The notes: generated from the sequence alone by a model not told the origin. A DNA stretch of 64,000 nt from Chryseobacterium viscerum (GCF_025949665.1 NZ_JAPDFT010000001.1:1984001-2048000), one strand, 5' to 3'. Numbered from the stretch's first letter, positions 9,150 through 18,460 are shown. Numbers and translations are program-made.

Positions 9150-10181
9150 TCAGAAAGAAAAGTTTAGCTCATCAGCAGAAGGTCTGAAATTGAAATGCAT
9201 TGCTGCTGTAAAATAGTCACAGAACACCTGATGAACTGCAGAATGAACATCTGTTGCCCGGATTCCCAGCTGTGTATAAACAGTAAGAATTTGATGGGAT
9301 AATTTTTGAACCAACTCTACTCCATATTGATGAATCTCATGTTGCTGATCTTCAGAAATCTCTTTGTGAGCACCGAGGATATTTTCTACATCTCTGCCAA
9401 TGGTTAATACCTTTTCTAAATGCTTTTCAACAGATTCTGCAAAACTTTTGAAATTGATCTCAGGACGAATATATTCCGCTTCGTCTATAAAATGAGAAGC
9501 AATCCCCAGATAATTCACCAAAAGTGTCAAATCCGCAAAAATCCGGAATGGAATGCTATCCAGAGTATCATTCGTGAAAAAAGTATCATACACAAAACTG
9601 TAATCTTCACTTACTATAATATTCTCAATGATAAAAGAATAGGTACCACTGGCTTTCATTCCCATAGATTTCCAGTTGGGGATCATTTCAGCCTGCTCTT
9701 TCGGAACGATGAATGAGTGAATGATCTCATTGCCGTCTTTATCTGTTAGAGGTTTTCCGTTTTCTGTAATCTTAGCGTTCAGTGTGAAATGGGTCAGATG
9801 GGGTGCTCCTGTTGCAAAATTCCATGAACCATTAATCAGATAGGTATTTTCTTCTTGTTTTTCTGCCGTACCGCCAACCATTCCGCTTCCGCCAAAGCAG
9901 GTTTTAGAATGGGTAAACAATAATTGAGCAACTTCAGGTTTGATATTTCTGGAAAAATAATTAGCTCCGGCACAAAGCGTCAGCATCCAGCCAAAACTTC
10001 CATCGGCTTCAGCCCAGCCAAATAATGCTTTAAGACCTTCTTCAAAACGATAGCCTAGGCCACCATATTTTTTCGGTACCCAGATCTTAAGGAATCCTTC
10101 TTCATGAATATGTTGCAACACTTTATCAGAAATTACAGAAACTCCATGAAGTTCCTCTCTGATGTCTTTAGTACTCAGCAT
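9150..10181 (-). CDS. Acyl-CoA dehydrogenase-like flavoprotein in a TPP-riboswitch operon
   Basis: 343 residues with the acyl-CoA dehydrogenase fold: an N-terminal helical part with VPKKYGGLG, a middle beta domain (INGSWNFATGAPHLTHFTLNA, MGMKASGTYSFIIENIIV) and a C-terminal four-helix domain. It lacks the usual catalytic Glu context of fatty acyl-CoA dehydrogenases. It more resembles the HsaA/DszC-like flavin-dependent hydroxylases of the superfamily. The start overlaps the end of the PnuT-like gene by 14 bp, so both are co-transcribed behind the TPP riboswitch. A role linked to thiamine or a thiamine precursor is inferred from that context only. Confidence 0.85.
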   Translation of the reverse strand: MLSTKDIREELHGVSVISDKVLQHIHEEGFLKIWVPKKYGGLGYRFEEGLKALFGWAEADGSFGWMLTLCAGANYFSRNIKPEVAQLLFTHSKTCFGGSGMVGGTAEKQEENTYLINGSWNFATGAPHLTHFTLNAKITENGKPLTDKDGNEIIHSFIVPKEQAEMIPNWKSMGMKASGTYSFIIENIIVSEDYSFVYDTFFTNDTLDSIPFRIFADLTLLVNYLGIASHFIDEAEYIRPEINFKSFAESVEKHLEKVLTIGRDVENILGAHKEISEDQQHEIHQYGVELVQKLSHQILTVYTQLGIRATDVHSAVHQVFCDYFTAAMHFNFRPSADELNFSF

Positions 10182-10764
10182 TAGCTTTGGATTTTATGAT
10201 TTTTTGCCATTCTATATATCCGGAAATTGCCACTAAAAACAAAAACAACGTTAAAACAGCATAGAGATATAATTCTTTATGAATCATCAAAGGGATGGAA
10301 ATAATATTACTTACGTTAAGTATCACCCAGTTTTCAATTTTCCGCCTCGCCATAAGCCACATTCCTGCCCAGGCAAAAGCACTTACTAAGGAATCCCAAA
10401 CGGGAACATCCGAATCTGTAAAATGAGTAAGAAAGAACCAAAATAAACTAAAGGTTCCCAGAACAATTCCTCCGGTAATCCACTTTTCAGAAACAGAGGT
10501 CACAGAGATTTGCATTTCAGATTTCTGTTTCCCGAATTTCCAGTACAGCCATCCGTAGATGCTCATAATCAGATAATAAAGATTTAAGGTAAATTCAGCA
10601 TAAAGCCTGGAAATAAGCATCACATACAACGTAAGCAAAATACCTGCAATTCCGAAAAGGTAGTTGTTGACATTGTTTTTACGGGCCAGTAAGACCTGAA
10701 TCACTGAAAATAAGACTCCGAACCATTCCGGTAAGGTAATTTGTTTTAAAATGTCCTGCATCAT
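10168..10764 (-). CDS. pnuT: PnuC-family transporter, probably thiamine transporter PnuT
   Basis: About 198 residues with 6-7 predicted membrane helices and the PnuC signature around YYLIMSIYGWLYWKFGK. PnuC-fold proteins move vitamins by facilitated diffusion coupled to intracellular phosphorylation: nicotinamide riboside (PnuC), riboflavin (PnuX) or thiamine (PnuT). A TPP riboswitch directly upstream points to thiamine. The longest frame begins at a TTG at 10782; I prefer ATG at 10764 (or 10761), about 40 nt after the aptamer. The downstream acyl-CoA dehydrogenase-like gene overlaps it. The substrate is inferred from the riboswitch. Confidence 0.9.
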   Translation of the reverse strand: MMQDILKQITLPEWFGVLFSVIQVLLARKNNVNNYLFGIAGILLTLYVMLISRLYAEFTLNLYYLIMSIYGWLYWKFGKQKSEMQISVTSVSEKWITGGIVLGTFSLFWFFLTHFTDSDVPVWDSLVSAFAWAGMWLMARRKIENWVILNVSNIISIPLMIHKELYLYAVLTLFLFLVAISGYIEWQKIIKSKANAEY

Positions 10765-10803
10765 ATTAATTTTAGAAATCAAATGATGAGATGATAAGTA
10801 AGC

Positions 10804-10895
10804 AATCCCTACGCCGGCATTATCCGGATCAGGTGTGGAAATACATTCCTGGGTATCATCTCAGCCACTGTTATCTGTAGCACCCCATTGTTGGA
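10804..10895 (-). promoter_or_regulatory. TPP (THI-element) riboswitch
   Basis: Read on the minus strand, the conserved blocks occur in order: GGGGTGC, then GGCTGAGATGATACCC, then ACCTGATCCGGATAATG, then CCGGCGTAGGGA. These are the P3/P2 and P4/P5 pyrophosphate- and pyrimidine-sensor cores of the thiamine pyrophosphate aptamer. It lies about 40 nt upstream of the PnuT-like start. There is no clear terminator hairpin after it, so control is probably at translation initiation. Confidence 0.95.
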
Positions 10896-10976
10896 GGCAA
10901 AGGTGCAGCTTTTTTGTGGAAAAAGAAAGGACTTCAGGCTTTTAATTTGAAATAGAATATTTCAAATTATCCATTA

Positions 10977-11588
10977 CTACACTTCCCGAACCAAACGAAA
11001 CGTAAGATTAATACGTTCCTTCATAGAAGTCACAGATTTAGCGATCCGATGTTCCCAATGTTCCTGCAAATCTCCTTTCATAATCAGCAATGAACCATGA
11101 GGAAGTGGCAGGCTGTATTTACTCTGGTGATGATCCTTTTTCCGGAAATCAAAATTCCTTGTCTGTCCTAAGCTTAAAGATGCTATTACCGGACGGCTGC
11201 CGTATCTGCTTTCTTTATCCCGATGCCAGGCAACAGAGTCATTATGATCCCGGTAAAGATTAAGCAATACAGAATTGAACTGATAGCCAAATGTTTCTTC
11301 TATTTTTTGTTTTAAAGAAAGCAGTTCGGGAGTCCAGAGGTTATTCTCCACTTCACCATTTCCTAATGGATAATCCGTTTTCGGATCACCATACCAGGCG
11401 GTTAAGCGTGGGGTCAGAACCGTTTTATCATACATTTTCTGGGTACGTTGTTTCCACGGAGCTGTTTCAAACAAGTGATTTTTAAGGCAGTCCGCTTCAT
11501 CCTTGCTCAGGAAATGCTCTCTGTATTCCAAAAGATCTTTTGGAAATTCGTACAAATCTTCTGAATCAAACAAACTGAGCTGGGTCAT
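10977..11588 (-). CDS. AlkB-type 2-oxoglutarate/Fe(II) dioxygenase, alkylation repair
   Basis: 203 residues. The jelly-roll core has H122-x-D124 (AWHRDKES) and H180 (EHWEHRIAK) as Fe(II) ligands, and R192-x-N194-x-T-F-R198 (RINLTFR) for 2-oxoglutarate. It resembles the AlkB2/AlkB3 group in length and in the SLSLGQTRNFDFR segment. It oxidatively removes methyl groups from N1-methyladenine and N3-methylcytosine in DNA or RNA. It is monocistronic. No Ada box is visible in the AT-rich upstream region. Confidence 0.94.
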   Translation of the reverse strand: MTQLSLFDSEDLYEFPKDLLEYREHFLSKDEADCLKNHLFETAPWKQRTQKMYDKTVLTPRLTAWYGDPKTDYPLGNGEVENNLWTPELLSLKQKIEETFGYQFNSVLLNLYRDHNDSVAWHRDKESRYGSRPVIASLSLGQTRNFDFRKKDHHQSKYSLPLPHGSLLIMKGDLQEHWEHRIAKSVTSMKERINLTFRLVREV

Positions 11589-11962
11589 TTTTTTATTTTT
11601 TAATAAGAGAAAAGTTTATACTATTGAAGTAATAAATTGATACAAATAATATCTGCAAATATATAAATAATGATACAAAATAAATCAAACCCTAAACACC
11701 ATTAGAAAAAACTACATCCTGTTAGATTTTTAGATGAAGTAGATCATTATTTTTATTCGTTAAAAACAATCCTCTTTTTTGCATAATTCACTTTTATAAC
11801 AAATTGTAAATTAAATATCTGAAATAATTAATACATCCAAAAAAACGAGTAATAATGCATTATATGCACACAATAGAATGTCACTTCGTCAAGATTTAAT
11901 ACTTAATTCAAAAATAATTATCCATCTTTGCAGCCTTAAAATCAAACACGCTAGTTTATTTC
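11589..11962 (+). other. Divergent intergenic region, no gene seen
   Basis: 374 bp of AT-rich sequence between divergent alkB and the TonB-dependent receptor. The only promoter-like motif for the receptor is CATCTTTG near 11923, one base from the -7 consensus, with no TTG at the right distance. No convincing short ORF, repeat or structured RNA is visible. Confidence 0.5.
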
Positions 11963-14572
11963 ATGAGCATTACTTTTAAAAAGCGACTAATTATAGCGCT
12001 TGTATTACCTACGGCTGCCATATATTATGGGCAAAGTACGAAGGATTCTTTAGAGAAATCTAAATCTATTGATGAGGTTATGTTGGTAGGTAGAAACCTT
12101 TCCCAAACAGCCAAAGAGAGAAAAACACCTGTTGCAGTTTCCAACATTAAAGCAGCAGAGATTCAGGAGAAACTGGGAAACAGAGAATTCCCTGAAATTA
12201 TGAAGTCTACTCCATCCGTTTATGTGACCAAAGTAGGTGGAGGATTCGGAGACAGCAGAATTAACATGAGAGGTTTCGATGGGGCTAACATTGCAGTAAT
12301 CATCAACGGACAGCCGGTGAATGACATGCAGGGAGGTACCGTTTACTGGTCCAACTGGACTGGATTGGCTGACATTGCCAGCAATATTCAGATCCAGAGA
12401 GGGTTGGGAGCTTCTAAATTTGTAGTTCCATCTGTAGGGGGAACGATCAATATTGTAACCAAAGCTACGGATTCTGAGCAGAAAGCAATGGTTAAAGGAG
12501 AAGTTGGAAATGATAACTACTCCAGAATATCAGCAATGTACTCTTCAGGATTAAAAAACAAATGGGGAACAACCGTATTGCTTTCCCGCTGGCAAGGTGA
12601 CGGATACATCAATGGAACAAAAGGAGAAGGTTACTCATGGTTTTTCTCAACAGGATTTAAACCTAATGAAAAGCATGCGTTCAATTTAATCGCTACCGGA
12701 GCACCTCAGGTACATGACACGAGAAGATCTTCTGCAACCGGAGCCAATGTGGCAACACTGCAGCAATTTGAAACTTACGGAAGAAGGTATAACCCGCAAA
12801 CAGGAATGCTGAATGGTTCTCAATTCAATTTAGCACCTAACTTCTATCATAAGCCAATTGCATCCCTGAACTGGGACTGGACAATGAATGACAATCTGAA
12901 ACTATCTACAGTTCTTTATGGTTCATGGGGACGTGGCGGCGGAGGTACCGGACTTAACGGTTCTATCAAAAACGCAGCCGGACAAACCATGAATTTCATG
13001 AATTATGGAGCAGGTGGAGATGGTACGATCAACTGGGATATGATTTATCGTTATAACAGAGGTGGTATGGTAACAGATTATAATGGAAATAGCTTCCAGA
13101 AATCAACCTTCACTGCACCTGCAGGCTCTCCTGGTGATTATAACGGACAATATGTAGCGACTCTGAACGGAACCAATGGAATCGTAAGAAAACAGAGTAT
13201 CAATGCTCATGACTGGTATGGAGTAATTGCAGACCTTAATTACAAAAAAAATAACTGGACTTTCAATGGAGGGATTGATCTTAAAACATACAAAGGAGCT
13301 TTGTATGACATTGTAACAGATATGTTAGGATCAGATGCATTGTATGTTCCTAATACTGCCAATGCACCAAAAGGATATTTTATCAATCAGACTGTAAAAC
13401 CTGAACCTCTTACGAAACTTAAAGATGCTCAGAAAGTATCTATTCACAACGAAGGTTTGGTAAAATGGGCTGGTATCTACGGAATGGTTGAATACAGCTC
13501 TGAAAAGCTAAGTGCTTCTGTTCAGGGATCCGTTTCCGAGCAGTACTACAAGAGAGTGGATTATATGTTGTATACACCAGGAAACCAGGAAACAAAATGG
13601 TATCACAAAACAGGATATATCGTAAAAGGAGGTGCCAACTATAATATAGATGATCACCACAATGTATTTTTCAATACCGGGGTTATTTCAAGACAGCCAT
13701 TATTCAACGCTTTGTTCCCTTCAAACCAGAATATCTATAATGATGCTAAGAATGAAAGAATCTTCTCTGTGGAATTAGGATATGGTTTCAAATCGCGTTA
13801 TATCGATGTGAACATCAATGCTTACAGAACGCAGTGGGATGACAGATTTATTTCAAGAACATTCAATGCTACGGCAGCAGATGTGGCAAAATTCTCTCAG
13901 TTAAGCCTTGGAAATGCTTATTTCTACAATGCTTTGAATGTAGGACAGGTACACCAGGGAATCGAATTGGAAGCAAAGGCAAGACCTTTTACTAACCTTA
14001 GATTAAGAGGAATGGTATCATTGGGTAACTGGAAATATAAAGGAAACGCTAACTTCAACATTCTGGATGTTCAAACCAACCAGGAAATAGCAGGAGCTAC
14101 AGGAGTGATCAATATCAAAGACCTGAAAGTTGGAGATGCTGCTCAAACAACAGCGAGCATCGGAGCAGATTACAATATCACCAAAGCATTCAGTATTGAT
14201 GCTAACTGGGAATATTATGACAAGCTTTATGCTCAGTTCAACCCGATCAACTTCCTTACCGAAGCGGCAAGAGAAAAAGGAATTGTAAAATTGCCTAGCT
14301 ATCATTTATTTGATGTAGGTGCTTCTTACAAATTCACACTTGATGCGAAAAAATCTTTAACATTGAGAGCTAACGTGTACAACTTATTCAACAAATATTA
14401 TATTTCTGAATTGAGCTCCAATATTTTTGCAGGTGACAAAATTGCCAATGGTCCGGATGCCGGAAAAACGTATCAGGAAGCTGGCAGAGTGTATCAGGGT
14501 GTTGCAGACGGTAATACAGGATTCCTTGGTTTTGGAAGAACCTGGTCTGTTGCAGCAACTTTAAGATTCTAA
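11963..14572 (+). CDS. TonB-dependent outer-membrane receptor
   Basis: 869 residues: signal peptide (about 1-24, ending YYGQ), a short SIDEVMLVG segment, a plug domain (FPEIMKSTPSVYVTK, INMRGFDGANIAVIINGQPVN, QIQRGLGASKFVVPSVGGTINIV) and a large beta barrel ending in LRF. There is no carboxypeptidase-like N-domain and no SusD partner, unlike the SusC at 4.2-7.4 kb. It is probably a receptor for a metal chelate or other scarce nutrient. No transporter or regulator gene is adjacent to give the ligand. A terminator directly follows. Confidence 0.93.
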   Translation: MSITFKKRLIIALVLPTAAIYYGQSTKDSLEKSKSIDEVMLVGRNLSQTAKERKTPVAVSNIKAAEIQEKLGNREFPEIMKSTPSVYVTKVGGGFGDSRINMRGFDGANIAVIINGQPVNDMQGGTVYWSNWTGLADIASNIQIQRGLGASKFVVPSVGGTINIVTKATDSEQKAMVKGEVGNDNYSRISAMYSSGLKNKWGTTVLLSRWQGDGYINGTKGEGYSWFFSTGFKPNEKHAFNLIATGAPQVHDTRRSSATGANVATLQQFETYGRRYNPQTGMLNGSQFNLAPNFYHKPIASLNWDWTMNDNLKLSTVLYGSWGRGGGGTGLNGSIKNAAGQTMNFMNYGAGGDGTINWDMIYRYNRGGMVTDYNGNSFQKSTFTAPAGSPGDYNGQYVATLNGTNGIVRKQSINAHDWYGVIADLNYKKNNWTFNGGIDLKTYKGALYDIVTDMLGSDALYVPNTANAPKGYFINQTVKPEPLTKLKDAQKVSIHNEGLVKWAGIYGMVEYSSEKLSASVQGSVSEQYYKRVDYMLYTPGNQETKWYHKTGYIVKGGANYNIDDHHNVFFNTGVISRQPLFNALFPSNQNIYNDAKNERIFSVELGYGFKSRYIDVNINAYRTQWDDRFISRTFNATAADVAKFSQLSLGNAYFYNALNVGQVHQGIELEAKARPFTNLRLRGMVSLGNWKYKGNANFNILDVQTNQEIAGATGVINIKDLKVGDAAQTTASIGADYNITKAFSIDANWEYYDKLYAQFNPINFLTEAAREKGIVKLPSYHLFDVGASYKFTLDAKKSLTLRANVYNLFNKYYISELSSNIFAGDKIANGPDAGKTYQEAGRVYQGVADGNTGFLGFGRTWSVAATLRF

Positions 14573-14603
14573 AACAATATTATCATTTCAATAATGAGAC
14601 AAT

Positions 14604-14628
14604 TAAACCCGCCAGTATTGGCGGGTTT
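14604..14628 (+). terminator. Intrinsic terminator after TonB-dependent receptor
   Basis: GC-rich stem AAACCCGCC/GGCGGGTTT with a 6-7 nt loop, followed by T/A-rich sequence. Confidence 0.88.
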
Positions 14629-14742
14629 ATTATTAAAAACAATACTTGTTTTGGTAAAAATTTAATTTATATTGTCAAATTACTGAAAACCGTAATGATT
14701 AAAAATAAGTGTTATTTAATATTGCATTAAATAAATTATCTT

Positions 14743-15039
14743 ATGAAATATCTACAATCACAAATGGTCTTTAAAGACTACAAATGGACAGCTAAAGCTG
14801 ATCATGACAATCCAAAATTTATAGGTGCTCAAGATGCTGCTATGTTAAACAGACAAGAAGGATATGAAATGTTATATTTCATAAACAGCTTAGCAACAAC
14901 CTGGAATTGGAATAATGCTACCGTTTCATCTTTTCAAAATTTGGAACGTATTATTAAAACTGAAGTTCCAAGTAATATCCGTAAACATGGAGAAATTAAA
15001 AGTTGGATTGAAAAACAATACGCAGGGAAAGGAATTTAA
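14743..15039 (+). CDS. Hypothetical protein, 98 residues
   Basis: A small soluble protein, not recognised. It has no signal peptide or membrane helix. It contains FKDYKWTAKADHDNPKF, a central NRQEGYEMLYFINSLATTWNWN segment and a helical, basic C-terminus (KSWIEKQYAGKGI). It is followed at once by a strong hairpin terminator, and codon use looks like that of its neighbours, which supports a real gene. It stands alone between the receptor terminator and its own terminator. Function unknown. Confidence 0.75.
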   Translation: MKYLQSQMVFKDYKWTAKADHDNPKFIGAQDAAMLNRQEGYEMLYFINSLATTWNWNNATVSSFQNLERIIKTEVPSNIRKHGEIKSWIEKQYAGKGI

Positions 15040-15069
15040 TTCTTTATTTTAAAACTGCTGTTAATAATT

Positions 15070-15094
15070 AATCGGTCAATGCTATTGACCGATT
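15070..15094 (+). terminator. Bidirectional intrinsic terminator
   Basis: 10-bp stem AATCGGTCAA/TTGACCGATT with a 5-nt loop. It is followed by TTTTT on the plus strand and preceded by TTAATAATTA on the left, between convergent genes. Confidence 0.85.
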
Positions 15095-15095
15095 T

Positions 15096-15575
15096 TTACT
15101 TTGAACTCTTCACCTGCAATGCCCTCTGATAAAAAGACTGACTTGCAATTTTATCCTCTGCTTCATCAATAGCTGCCAGCAGATTATTCTTATTATCGGT
15201 AATATCTCCCAGAATCTGTGACATCAGCTCCCATACAGGTTTCATTTTTTCAATAAGTGTCTGGCCTTTTGAAGTCAGTTTAAACAGTCTTTTTCGTTCA
15301 TCCTGCTTATCTTTTTCCCATTGGATCAACTCCAGTTTTTCGAGTTCTTTGAGCAGGGTTATAGTGGATGGATGTGTGTACCCTATTTCATTGGCAATTT
15401 CGACAACGCTTGCAATTTCTTTTTTATAAATCGTAAAGATGACCGGAAACCATTTGAGCTCAAAATCAATTCCGAATGCTTTATAGATCAATGCTCCATC
15501 TTTTCTCAATTGTTCACTGAGGCGGTGCAGTCTGGTGGATATGGCAAGAATTCCTGCTTCGTTGATTACATTCAT
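15096..15575 (-). CDS. MarR family transcriptional regulator
   Basis: 159 residues with a MarR winged helix: IANEIGYTHPSTITLLKELEKLELIQWEKDKQDERKRLFKLT at about 60-101, ending in the D-x-R wing, and flanking dimerisation helices. It lies 2 bp after the GNAT gene in the same operon. MarR proteins are dimeric repressors released by small ligands. Its target is probably its own operon, but no clear palindrome was identified upstream of the GNAT gene. Confidence 0.9.
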   Translation of the reverse strand: MNVINEAGILAISTRLHRLSEQLRKDGALIYKAFGIDFELKWFPVIFTIYKKEIASVVEIANEIGYTHPSTITLLKELEKLELIQWEKDKQDERKRLFKLTSKGQTLIEKMKPVWELMSQILGDITDNKNNLLAAIDEAEDKIASQSFYQRALQVKSSK

Positions 15576-15577
15576 AT

Positions 15578-16066
15578 TCAGTCAATATTTAAATGATAAA
15601 AAATATCATCAGCACTCATTAAAGGGAATTTTACAGGAAGATTTCCCTTTTCAATCTTCACAAAGTGATTCCTTTCGTAGAAACGCTGTGCAGCTTTCAG
15701 AACCGTTATGGTTCCCAAATATAAATCATCAATTCTGTTTTCGCGGCAGAAAGAAATTAAAACTTCCAATAACTCCTGGGCAATGTTCAGTTCTTTTCCT
15801 CTGAATTCTTTTTTAACAAACATTTTTCTGATCGCTCCTGCCCTTTCATCAAACTTAACCAATGCAATGGAACCTACCAGTTCACCTTCCACAAAAGCTC
15901 CCCAAAAGTTACCTCCGGCTTCCGTGTAAAAACTTTCAATCTGCAAAAGATCAGGTTGATCCTGGATCGTAATCGGAATATTAAACTCCTTCTGCTGAAT
16001 CGTCAAAATCAGGTCTATAGCCTGTTCCGAATAAGAATTTCCTATGGGTTGTATCTGCAATTTCAT
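15578..16066 (-). CDS. GNAT family N-acetyltransferase
   Basis: 162 residues with the GNAT fold. The acetyl-CoA-binding motif A is IRKMFVKKEFRGKELNIAQELLEVLISFC (about 82-110). Motif B follows, with AAQRFYERNHFVKI, and the FWGAFVEGELVGSIAL strands precede it. It transfers an acetyl group from acetyl-CoA to an unknown amine. It is the first gene of a two-gene operon with the MarR regulator, an arrangement often seen where the regulator controls a resistance or modification enzyme. Confidence 0.88.
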   Translation of the reverse strand: MKLQIQPIGNSYSEQAIDLILTIQQKEFNIPITIQDQPDLLQIESFYTEAGGNFWGAFVEGELVGSIALVKFDERAGAIRKMFVKKEFRGKELNIAQELLEVLISFCRENRIDDLYLGTITVLKAAQRFYERNHFVKIEKGNLPVKFPLMSADDIFYHLNID

Positions 16067-16216
16067 AGTGATTGAATTTTAAAGTATAAAACTACGTAGT
16101 TAAATACATAAATGCAAATTGATTTTATATTTTAAAGAATTTTAACATAACTTAATTATAAAACAGGGACTTCTATATTTCATAATATTTATACAATTAA
16201 TAACTAACTCAAAAAC

Positions 16217-17196
16217 ATGAAAATAGAAAATCTAAAATCTTTTGAGGGGCAACATTGCGAGACCACAGCAACAGGAACTTTATTGCTGCACCTCAGAATT
16301 GAACTTTCCGAACCTATGCTTTTCGGACTGGGTGAAGGACTTGGCTTTATTTATTGGAATATGAAAACAATGGACTTTCCATTTATCGGTGGGCGGGTAA
16401 AGCCTGATGTGCTGACAGGAAATTTAACCCAAAACTTAAATCTTGAATTAACGGTTAAGGAAACCTCTTCACAGCAAAAAGCCTGAGATAGGGTAAAAGC
16501 ATTTCTTGATCATGGGCAGGTAGTAGGACTGAAAATGGATTGCTACCATCTGGAATATTTCTCAAACCCTTTTCATTTTGCAGGACATTACGCAGCCATT
16601 TACGGTTATAATAGTGAAAATGCCCTCCTGGTTGATACCAGACAACAGGGAGGTCAGGTACAAACATCTTTAAAAAGTCTGGTAATGGCACGTGCCGAAA
16701 AAGGACCCATGGCTTCTAAAAATCTGTATTATATCAGACAAAAAACAGACAAAAACCCGATTTGGAAAATGCAATATTAACTGCAATCAAAAATAACGCT
16801 GCAGAATATCTGAATCCTCCCATTATGAATATATCTTACAAAGGAATCCTGAAAACAAGTATTGAAATTATCAAATGGTTCAATACAAGTAAAGACATAG
16901 AAGGAGAATTTAAGCAAACAGCCTTGTTAATGAAAAAAGCAGAAACAGGAGGTGCATTGTTCAGGAATTTATACCGTGATTTTTTGAAAGAAAGCTATGA
17001 AATACTCCAACTCAATCAGATAAAAAAAGGTTACAAAGAGCTCACAGAAATTGCAGAACTCTGGACTGTCGTATCACAGCTGTTTGAAAAGGTAAGTGAA
17101 ACAAAGGATATTCAATATATTCTTCAGTCTTCAGATATTTTAAAAACAATAGCAGCTAAAGAGAAAAGAGCTATGAAAGTCTTATCTACCCTTTAG
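16217..17196 (+). pseudogene. Broken BtrH N-terminal/DUF4872 domain gene
   Basis: Three consecutive frame segments together make one protein of about 326 residues. Residues 1-89 are read to an in-frame TGA at 16484-16486, in a context (A-stop-DRVK) that suggests a former TGG Trp codon. The same frame then continues through LKMDCYHLEYFSNPFHFAGHYAAIYGY, the BtrH peptidase-like core. At about 16745-16765 the frame shifts into the +1 segment, which reads on through ENAILTAIKNNAAEYLNPP into the helical DUF4872 part. A nonsense codon plus a frameshift makes a decayed gene likely. Sequencing error at both sites is the alternative. Family members resemble NRPS/butirosin acyl-handling proteins. Confidence 0.8.
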
Positions 17197-17518
17197 CTGA
17201 CAAAAATGCAGCTTTCTTACAAAAAAGGTATATATTTATATGCTTACTGCATGCTATTTCTTTCCTAAAAAAGTCACTAAATTTGAAAAAAAATAGATGG
17301 TAGTCAATTATTTTCAATATTTGCTGAAACCCTCTTTTTTATAATTTCATATGAAAACTCACAAAACAATGAATAATATCAACAACAATAAACAAAACGA
17401 ATCAATAAAACAAATAAATACATAAAAAAGATTAAAATTCTGGTGTATTCGTAAAATATATTGCTATTATTTAAAAATTATTTATACTTTTGGATAATTA
17501 ATTAAAAATAATGCATTC
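17197..17518 (+). other. Intergenic region holding the peptidase promoter
   Basis: 322 bp of very AT-rich sequence after the broken gene. Apart from the promoter at 17461-17492 I see only a 24-codon low-complexity Asn/Lys-rich frame at 17351, which I do not accept as a gene. Confidence 0.5.
17461..17492 (+). promoter_or_regulatory. Flavobacterial promoter of the papain-like gene
   Basis: TTG at 17461-17463, 21-bp spacer, then TACTTTTG at 17485-17492. This matches the Bacteroidota consensus TTG-N17-23-TAnnTTTG and lies 26 bp before the start codon. Confidence 0.7.
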
Positions 17519-18406
17519 ATGAAAAATCTAAAATTTATCGCTATTGTATTGGGAATAGTATCTCTGACTTCATGTAACAGAAATGAAGAAGAGCAAAATA
17601 TTCAGAAACCAAACCAAGAAAATCAGACAATGCGTTCATTAGGAGCGGTATTGGTAGATGAGAATCTCTACAATTCGTTTGCTAAAGCTGATATAGAAGC
17701 ATTAACAATGAAATTTAAAGGCAAATCAGCCAAAGTTCTGACAGCTTCTATACCATCAAGTTATACTATAACAAACACTCCTCCAATAGTAGATCAGGGA
17801 CAGGAAGGCTCATGCGTTGCTTTTGCCACAGCTTATGCTGCTACAAGTATTCTGGAATATAATTTTAAAGGAATAACTAATCCAAGAAGTCCGGAATATG
17901 TATATAATCAAATAAAAATAAGCAGCTGCCCTAATGGAACTTATGTATCCCGTGGATTAAATTTAATAAAAAATCAAGGAGTATGTAGCTGGAATGAAAT
18001 GCCTTATACAGATGTTGAGTGCTCTACACAACCTAATGCTTCTCAAAAAAACGCTGCAAGTACACATAAATTTACAACCTGGGCTACGGTAGATAAAACT
18101 AATATCAACAATGTAAAGACGCTCTTAAGTATGAATTTGCCTATCATCATTGCTATTACGGTAGATGGAAGTTTTGATAATTTAAGCTCAGCAGACAATT
18201 GGATATGGAAAAGCCATTCCGGTACTGTAAGAGGAGGACACGCAATTTGCGTAGTGGGTTATGATGATGCTAAACAAGCTTTTAAAGTACAAAACTCTTG
18301 GGGCACAGCATGGGGTGACAATGGATTTTTCTGGATAGATTATGCATTCTTTGCTAAGAGCACAAAGGGAGCTATTAATGAATCTTATGTAGCATATGTT
18401 CAATAA
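17519..18406 (+). CDS. C1A (papain-family) cysteine peptidase, lipoprotein
   Basis: 295 residues. The signal peptide ends in lipobox SLTSC (Cys19), followed by an Asn/Glu-rich linker; no Asp at +2, so outer-membrane sorting is likely. The papain-type catalytic set is complete: Q93 (oxyanion hole) and C99 in DQGQEGSCVAFA, H241 in RGGHAICVVGYDD, and N259 in VQNSWGTAWG. The prodomain is short or absent (about 60 residues after the lipobox). It is probably a surface or periplasmic endopeptidase. It has its own promoter and terminator. Its cargo or substrate is unknown. Confidence 0.92.
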   Translation: MKNLKFIAIVLGIVSLTSCNRNEEEQNIQKPNQENQTMRSLGAVLVDENLYNSFAKADIEALTMKFKGKSAKVLTASIPSSYTITNTPPIVDQGQEGSCVAFATAYAATSILEYNFKGITNPRSPEYVYNQIKISSCPNGTYVSRGLNLIKNQGVCSWNEMPYTDVECSTQPNASQKNAASTHKFTTWATVDKTNINNVKTLLSMNLPIIIAITVDGSFDNLSSADNWIWKSHSGTVRGGHAICVVGYDDAKQAFKVQNSWGTAWGDNGFFWIDYAFFAKSTKGAINESYVAYVQ

Positions 18407-18430
18407 AAATGAAATTATAAAAAATTATTA

Positions 18431-18460
18431 AATGGTCGGAATAAATTCCGGCCATTTTTT
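18431..18460 (+). terminator. Intrinsic terminator after peptidase gene
   Basis: Stem ATGGTCGGAAT/ATTCCGGCCAT (one G-T pair) followed by seven Ts. Confidence 0.88.

Noticed and set aside
16217-17196. Three separate small genes
   Set aside because: The segments join into one BtrH/DUF4872 protein across one stop codon and one frameshift; none is a complete domain by itself.
17351-17425. 24-codon Asn/Lys-rich frame upstream of the papain-like gene
   Set aside because: Low complexity, no ribosome-binding context, and it precedes the real promoter; too short to support as a peptide substrate.
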